NCBI GenBank assembly: GCA_900548125.1
Contig: URJN01000064.1
Span: 1-9,914 of the forward strand
DNA: 9,914 nucleotides
Origin: an uncultured Eubacteriales bacterium
GTDB lineage: Bacteria > Bacillota > Clostridia > Christensenellales > Aristaeellaceae
Direction of reading: 5' to 3'
Shown: positions 5,818 through 9,914 of the stretch, in pieces
Layout: each line of letters starts with the position of its first letter
How positions within the stretch are numbered: position 1 is the first letter of the stretch
Position numbers and translations under genes: made by a program
Notes under the pieces: model-generated
Seen by the model: the letters and a program-made list of their open reading frames with translations, nothing else
Told to the model about the DNA's origin: nothing
Databases searched by the model: none

Positions 5818-7722
5818 TTGAAAGAGAATCTTTTGTGCGTCGTTCTCGCCGCGCCGCGTCACGCGGGCGATGTTTCCGACCTGATGCGCATGCTCCGTGC
5901 CATGCGGGACGCGGCAGATTCTCTCCTGCTCTTCTGCGACCTGTCCGATGCGTTTTCCTCCGTCCTGCCCGAGGATGACGCGCTCATCCGTTCGCTCCAG
6001 TCGGGTGTGATGTCGCTTGCATCCCGCATGCCCGGACGTTTTCTTCTGCTCGTCCGCAGCCGCACTTGGGATGACGACGCGCGGAGCTATCTGGGCGAAA
6101 GCCAGCCCATCCGTCCTCACGCCGTCATCGCCGGTCTGATGGCTTCCGGTCATGCACTCTCTGCGTTCTCTGCCGCCAGCTTTTCGCCTGCGTCGCTCGC
6201 CGGTCGGTTTTCTTCGGTACTTTTTCTTCCCGCCTCCGTTGCCTGCACGCCGGATGTTCCCCGCCGTATGCTCTCCGCTCTGGGCGAATGCGGTATGCTT
6301 CGCGCACGGGTGCATCCGCCCATTCTGGATAATGAGCCGCTCCTGACCCGTCTGTCCGCACACAGCTTCTCCCTTTCCTCGCCGTATGCCGCCGCAGCCG
6401 ATTTTCTCGCCCGCCGCAATCTGTCCATGGACTTTGATCAGCCGCTTCTCTGTTCGGCGCAGACGCTTGCTGCCTTGTCCCAGAAACGCCCGTCCATCTG
6501 CCCGCTTTGGGAAGAAACCGCCTTTGTCCGCCGCCGCTTTCCGACCTTCCGCGAAGAAGAGCGTTCCCTTGAACGCCTGCTTTCCTCTGCCTGCCGCTCT
6601 CCGCTTCCGGCTCATCCCGATGATGCCCTGCCCAAGTGGCTTCGTTTTCTCTCTCCGCTGATTCTTCTCACGCCGCTTCTGCGCATGCTCCTCGTCTTTC
6701 TTGCCGCTGTAACCGGTTGGGAGCTTCCCGCGCTTCTGGCGCTCATCGAGCCGTATGCCCTGCTTCATCCGCGTCTGCTTCCCGGTGCGCTCGTGCGCCT
6801 GTCGCTTCTGCCCGTTTGCGCTGTCCGCGCCTTTAACGCGCTCTTTGCGCATTGGCTTGCCCATTCGCCGCTTATCCGCATCCGCTTTCCAAACGGAGCA
6901 AAATCGCCGACAGCCTGTGCCGTCTGTGCCGTCGCACTGATTCCCGCGGCTTTTTTCAGCCTGCACGCGCTTGCGCCGCTCTTTGCGCTCGCTCTGCTGT
7001 GGCTTTGTGCGCCGCTGCTCGTGCGTTCGCTCGATCTTCCCGCCCGCGAACGCATCCCGCTTTCCACCAAAGAGCATCAGCGTCTGCTCGTTCTTGCGCA
7101 GGAAGCCTTCGCCCTTTCGGGCAGCCGCGCCCAACCCGGCTCGGCGATGCTTGCCGCCTGCGCCGGCTGTATGCTGGGTTTTCTCGAACCGGATGAAGCG
7201 GCGCGTCGGGTGCAGTCGCTCTGTGCTTCCCTGCCACCGCTTCAGGATGCGCCTTATGAGCAGGCGTGTGCGCTGACCGCCGCCCAATTTCTGCGTGAGC
7301 ATATGGGTTCCTGCGACGCCGCGCTTCGCGAACTGCCCGCACAGATTGAAGCCGTCTGCATGTCTGCCACAGACTGCGACGCTTCAAAGTCTTGTTCCCG
7401 CAAACCCTCTGCGCGCAATTCCACGAACAACGAAAAAAAGCGGGGCGAACCCGCTTTGATTTCCATGCTATTGAAGCGCGATTCCGCGCACGCCGCCCTG
7501 TTTCTGCCTCTGCGTCTGGCGCGTTCTGTCTGCCCCGCGACGCATCCGCATGCGTTTCTGCGCGGCACGCTTCCCGAAAACGCTGCCGAGTCAGACGGCG
7601 CATGGGCGTTTCTCTTTCTCTGCGACGCCGCGCTGGGGCATCCCTTCATGCCCATTTTCTGGCGTTCGCCGCTCGCCATGCCCGCTTGGGCAGAGATGAC
7701 CCTGCACACCCTTTCAGACTGA
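5818..7722 (+). CDS. Contracted, apparently inactive GT84 cyclic beta-1,2-glucan synthase-like protein
   Basis: This gene encodes 634 residues from TTG at 5818, chosen because GGAGG lies 8 nt upstream; an in-frame TTG at 5800 lacks a site. Landmarks follow the order of NdvB-type synthases. Near the N-terminus, DLSDA (41-45), LPEDD (50-54) and RFLLLVRSRTW (74-84) echo the family's DF-DA, PEDE and RFFLFHR-R-W segments. FLPASV (136-141) stands where the family has LDADT, and RARVHP where it has LQPRV. FPTF follows at 241-244. Membrane helices lie at about 275-298 and 366-402, flanking LPGALVRLSLLPVCAVRAF. The segment after WLCAPLLV (LSTKEHQRLLVLAQEA, then CMLGFLEPDEAARRV) resembles the start of the glycoamylase-like domain. 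PENAAESDGAWAF (586-598) could be a remnant of the GH94 domain. Known enzymes have about 2,800 residues, so most of the protein is missing and the DXD and W-x-GWERKRGKL motifs are lost. This comparison is from memory. It may be a decaying gene with an intact frame or a repurposed scaffold. It is the only plus-strand gene here. Confidence 0.65.
   Translation: MKENLLCVVLAAPRHAGDVSDLMRMLRAMRDAADSLLLFCDLSDAFSSVLPEDDALIRSLQSGVMSLASRMPGRFLLLVRSRTWDDDARSYLGESQPIRPHAVIAGLMASGHALSAFSAASFSPASLAGRFSSVLFLPASVACTPDVPRRMLSALGECGMLRARVHPPILDNEPLLTRLSAHSFSLSSPYAAAADFLARRNLSMDFDQPLLCSAQTLAALSQKRPSICPLWEETAFVRRRFPTFREEERSLERLLSSACRSPLPAHPDDALPKWLRFLSPLILLTPLLRMLLVFLAAVTGWELPALLALIEPYALLHPRLLPGALVRLSLLPVCAVRAFNALFAHWLAHSPLIRIRFPNGAKSPTACAVCAVALIPAAFFSLHALAPLFALALLWLCAPLLVRSLDLPARERIPLSTKEHQRLLVLAQEAFALSGSRAQPGSAMLAACAGCMLGFLEPDEAARRVQSLCASLPPLQDAPYEQACALTAAQFLREHMGSCDAALRELPAQIEAVCMSATDCDASKSCSRKPSARNSTNNEKKRGEPALISMLLKRDSAHAALFLPLRLARSVCPATHPHAFLRGTLPENAAESDGAWAFLFLCDAALGHPFMPIFWRSPLAMPAWAEMTLHTLSD
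7433..7457 (-). terminator. Intrinsic terminator for the mltG-trhP operon, inside the convergent gene
   Basis: On the minus strand AAAGCGGG and CCCGCTTT pair around a TTCGC loop, and the 3' arm continues into a run of seven or more T. This is a textbook intrinsic terminator for minus-strand transcription; on the plus strand the tail (TTTGATTT) is weaker. No other terminator is visible after the U32 gene stop at 7754. It lies within codons 539-547 of the plus-strand ORF, encoding a lysine- and asparagine-rich linker. Confidence 0.7.
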
Positions 7723-7753
7723 CAAGCCACCCGAATCCTAAATTCAGCAGGCG

Positions 7754-8989
7754 TTATGCCCTATTGCGCACCGGACCGCGCAGCAGATCGCCCGCTTCGA
7801 GCTTATTGCCGCAGGGAATGCGAACCTTCTCCATCGGCACATTAACCACGCCGACATGTTCGCCCGTCCGCTCAATCACGATATCCTCAATGGTCAGCTT
7901 CTCGCTTCCGTGCGGTGTGACCGTTTCCAGCTCGTCTCCGACAAAGAAACGGTTCTTCATCTCAACCAGTGCTTCTCCGCCGGAAACATCCAATACATAG
8001 CCCATGTACTCCGCTTCCTGCGTCACGCCGACCGCCTCGCCGCAAACCTTCGGCTGCCCGAAATAAAATCCCGTGTCATAGACGCGGTGGCTGATTTGAT
8101 CCAGCTCGCTGCGAAGCTGCTTTTGCAGCGCCGCATCTGCCTTATAGGCTTCCGGATTCTTCGCATAGGCGTCCATCGCCCGCCGATACGCGCCGACGAC
8201 CGTAGCGATGTAAATCTCCGTCTTCATCCGCCCCTCGATCTTGAAGCAGCAGACGCCGCTCTCCATCAGCCGCGGCAGATGATCCATCATGCAGATATCC
8301 CGACTGGAGAGAATCGCCGTTCCGCGCTCATCCTCCTCGATGGGCATCGCTTCCTCCGGACGTGTTCTTTCATGCAGCGTATAGGTCCAGCGGCAGGGCT
8401 GGCTGCATGCGCCCCTGTTTGCGCTCCGTCCGTTCAGGAAGCTGGAAAGCATGCAGCGTCCGGAGTAGGACATACACGCCGCGCCATGGATGAACGTTTC
8501 CAGCTCGATTTCGCCGCCGATTGCCGCATACATCGCTTCAATCTGGTCAAACGTCATCTCCCGCGCCAATACGACGCGCTTTGCGCCCAGCGATTTGTAG
8601 ATTCGCGCGGACTCGCTGTTCGTCGTGCTTGCCTGCGTGCTGACATGGACGTCAAGCCCCGGCACCTCGCGGGCGATGCGGGCAATCGCGCCCAAATCGG
8701 AAACGATTACCGCATCCACGCCGATTTCATGCGCCGCCTTTGCCGTGCGCACCATTCCGTCCAAATCGCCGTCGAAGGCGAAGATATTCAGCGTTAGGTT
8801 GACCTGTGCCCCCGCGTCGTGCGCCATGCGCACAGCCTGTGCCAGCTGCTGTTCATCGAAATTATTTGCCTGCGCCCGCAGACCGTATTGTTTTGCGCCA
8901 CAATAAACGGCGTCTGCGCCGAAGCGCAGCGCCGTTTGAAGCGCCCTCATGCCGCCCGCAGGTGCGAGCAGCGAAGGCATTTGATTCAT
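7754..8989 (-). CDS. trhP: U32 family protein, TrhP/YrrO-type tRNA hydroxylation factor
   Basis: Although classed with U32 peptidases, this family is known from Escherichia coli TrhP (YegQ) and Bacillus subtilis TrhP1/TrhP2 to act in prephenate-dependent hydroxylation forming 5-hydroxyuridine at tRNA position 34. The protein has 411 residues, like YrrO. The N-terminal LLAPAGG and GADAVYCG begin the TIM-barrel-like half. The signature HGAACMSYSGRC with GACSQPCR supplies four conserved cysteines (172, 179, 195, 199) proposed to hold an iron-sulfur cluster. SSRDICMMDHLP and FKIEGRMK (249-256) follow, then the C-terminal beta domain (about 335-405). The start is ATG at 8989 with GGAGG 5 nt upstream; a GTG at 9001 overlaps that site and is less likely. 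It starts 15 nt after mltG, as one operon. In B. subtilis the neighbourhood is mltG-trmR-trhP1-trhP2; trmR and a short trhP1 are not between these two genes here. The symbol rests on family and context; a paralogous U32 role is possible. Confidence 0.85.
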   Translation of the reverse strand: MNQMPSLLAPAGGMRALQTALRFGADAVYCGAKQYGLRAQANNFDEQQLAQAVRMAHDAGAQVNLTLNIFAFDGDLDGMVRTAKAAHEIGVDAVIVSDLGAIARIAREVPGLDVHVSTQASTTNSESARIYKSLGAKRVVLAREMTFDQIEAMYAAIGGEIELETFIHGAACMSYSGRCMLSSFLNGRSANRGACSQPCRWTYTLHERTRPEEAMPIEEDERGTAILSSRDICMMDHLPRLMESGVCCFKIEGRMKTEIYIATVVGAYRRAMDAYAKNPEAYKADAALQKQLRSELDQISHRVYDTGFYFGQPKVCGEAVGVTQEAEYMGYVLDVSGGEALVEMKNRFFVGDELETVTPHGSEKLTIEDIVIERTGEHVGVVNVPMEKVRIPCGNKLEAGDLLRGPVRNRA

Positions 8990-9004
8990 ATTGTCCTCCA
9001 CGGT

Positions 9005-9914
9005 TTAGTTCAGTCCGCGGCTCTTGTCGTATTCCTCCCAGTACTGGCGATAATACGACACAGCCTTGTTGTGTTCCTCCAGCGTCTTGGAGAAGACCAG
9101 CTTTCCGGATTCCGGCTCAGCCGAGCAGAAGTAGAGGTACTTCTGCGCCACATACTGCTCATCCGGATACAGCGCCGCGACGACGGCGTCCATCGACGGG
9201 TTGCAGATCGGGCCGACCGGCAGTCCCTTGTGCGTATAGGTGTTATATGGCGAATCGACCGCCAAATCGCTGTCATTGAGCGACATCTTCTGTGAACCGG
9301 ATACATACTTGACCGTAACATCCGAGCCGAGCGTCATGCCCGCCTTGAGCCGGTTATGGAAAACCGCGCTGACCTTGGCAAAATCCGACGTCTTTGCTTC
9401 CTTCTCAATCATCGACGCCAGCGTAAAGACCTCGTCCATCGTCAGTCCCAGCTCCTGCGCCCGCTCGTCATAGCCGCTCAGATAAGCCGCCTCCGTCTGC
9501 GTGAGCAGACGCTTGATAAGGGTATCCGCGCTTGAGCTGGTATAGATTTCGTAGGTATTCGGCGAGAGGTAGCCTTCCAGCGCATACTTCCGCTGGCTGA
9601 CCGTGCCGGTCTTCATCACTTCTTCGATGAAGTAATACCCGTTGTATGTCTCGCCGGATTTGCACAGGCTCAGGAACTCATCCGCGCTGGAAAGCACCTT
9701 GATTTCAACCAGATAGTTGGCAACATCCTCGACCGTCCATCCCGGGATGATTGTTATCTTCATCGTCAGCGGCTTTCCGTCGCCGGAAATCAGCTGATTC
9801 AGAATCTCCGTCGCGGACATTGCGCGCGTCAATTCGTAGTCGCCGCTCTGGATTTTCTGCCCCATGCCCATGAAATCCGCCATATACTTGAATACGGTGT
9901 GGTTGTGAATCAGC
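9005..9914 (-). CDS. mltG: Endolytic murein transglycosylase MltG (YceG family), N-terminus outside the window
   Basis: MltG is an inner-membrane lytic transglycosylase that cuts nascent glycan strands and so sets peptidoglycan strand length. About 302 C-terminal residues are visible; the membrane anchor and N-terminal part lie beyond the right edge. Visible landmarks in order are: LIHNHTVFKYMADFMG and QSGDYEL (LysM-like subdomain), IPGWTVEDVANYL, EGYLSPNTYEIY, the catalytic segment LASMIEKEA with its first Glu at about visible residue 170, VSAVFHNRLKAGMTLGSDVTVKY, and SPYNTYTHKGLPVGPICNPS. The end (YDKSRGLN) is at the usual place, shortly after the conserved YLYFCS and HNKAVSYY segments. It is followed after 15 nt by the trhP-type gene. 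All catalytic-domain motifs are present. Confidence 0.95.
   Translation of the reverse strand, partial: LIHNHTVFKYMADFMGMGQKIQSGDYELTRAMSATEILNQLISGDGKPLTMKITIIPGWTVEDVANYLVEIKVLSSADEFLSLCKSGETYNGYYFIEEVMKTGTVSQRKYALEGYLSPNTYEIYTSSSADTLIKRLLTQTEAAYLSGYDERAQELGLTMDEVFTLASMIEKEAKTSDFAKVSAVFHNRLKAGMTLGSDVTVKYVSGSQKMSLNDSDLAVDSPYNTYTHKGLPVGPICNPSMDAVVAALYPDEQYVAQKYLYFCSAEPESGKLVFSKTLEEHNKAVSYYRQYWEEYDKSRGLN

Noticed and set aside
5822..6900. Possibility that the plus-strand gene is an active cyclic glucan synthase
   Set aside because: The DXD segment reads LPASV and the GWERKRGKL motif is absent, so glycosyltransfer by the known mechanism is unlikely.
5788..7302. A 504-codon open frame on the minus strand opposite the GT84-like gene
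   Set aside because: Its translation is a low-complexity string rich in Arg, Gly, Lys and Gln with no domain, no ribosome binding site and no family resemblance. It is the antisense shadow of a GC-rich coding frame.

Overview
The window looks like a chromosomal housekeeping segment of a Gram-positive, GC-rich (by eye roughly 55-57% GC) anaerobe of the class Clostridia, probably a gut lineage near Oscillospirales or Christensenellales. The evidence is the gene order tig-clpP-clpX, mltG followed directly by a U32-family tRNA hydroxylase, strong AGGAGG-type ribosome binding sites, GTG and TTG starts, and protein sequences that read as Firmicutes. No tRNA, rRNA, CRISPR array, transposase or phage structural gene was recognised.

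Left part (1-1981, mostly minus strand): the window opens with the first 29 codons of a very small hydrophobic peptide gene. Its structured leader is overlapped by a plus-strand terminator, an arrangement reminiscent of type I toxin-antitoxin loci. After a bidirectional terminator come a 213-residue exported or membrane-anchored protein made of two related beta-rich repeats, and a 236-residue protein with FG-GAP/VCBS-like Asp-rich loops. The second is preceded by two minus-strand terminators and a leader with competing pairings.

Centre (1982-5544, minus strand): the protein quality-control cluster tig (trigger factor), clpP (protease) and clpX (unfoldase). Transcription is driven by a near-consensus promoter upstream of tig (TTGAAC, 17 nt, TATAAT). 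Trigger factor handles nascent chains, and ClpX feeds unfolded substrates into ClpP. The clpP-clpX gap is unusual. It holds two tandem copies of a 103-bp element, one of which carries an intact GAAA-tetraloop terminator-like hairpin. The clpX GTG start lies in the loop of a GC-rich hairpin and has no well-placed Shine-Dalgarno sequence.

Right part (5545-9914): an approximately 270-bp gene-free stretch with several inverted repeats leads into the only plus-strand gene, a 634-codon ORF from a TTG start. I read it as a contracted and apparently catalytically dead relative of the GT84 cyclic beta-1,2-glucan synthase (NdvB) family: the landmarks are colinear but the DXD motif is gone. It converges on a minus-strand operon of mltG (partial, endolytic peptidoglycan transglycosylase) and a U32 TrhP-type tRNA hydroxylation protein. 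The best intrinsic terminator for that operon lies inside the 3' part of the plus-strand gene, so the two transcripts probably overlap by about 290 nt.

The most novel signals are the inactive GT84-like protein with the embedded antisense terminator, the duplicated clpP-clpX intergenic element, and the hairpin-sequestered clpX start.
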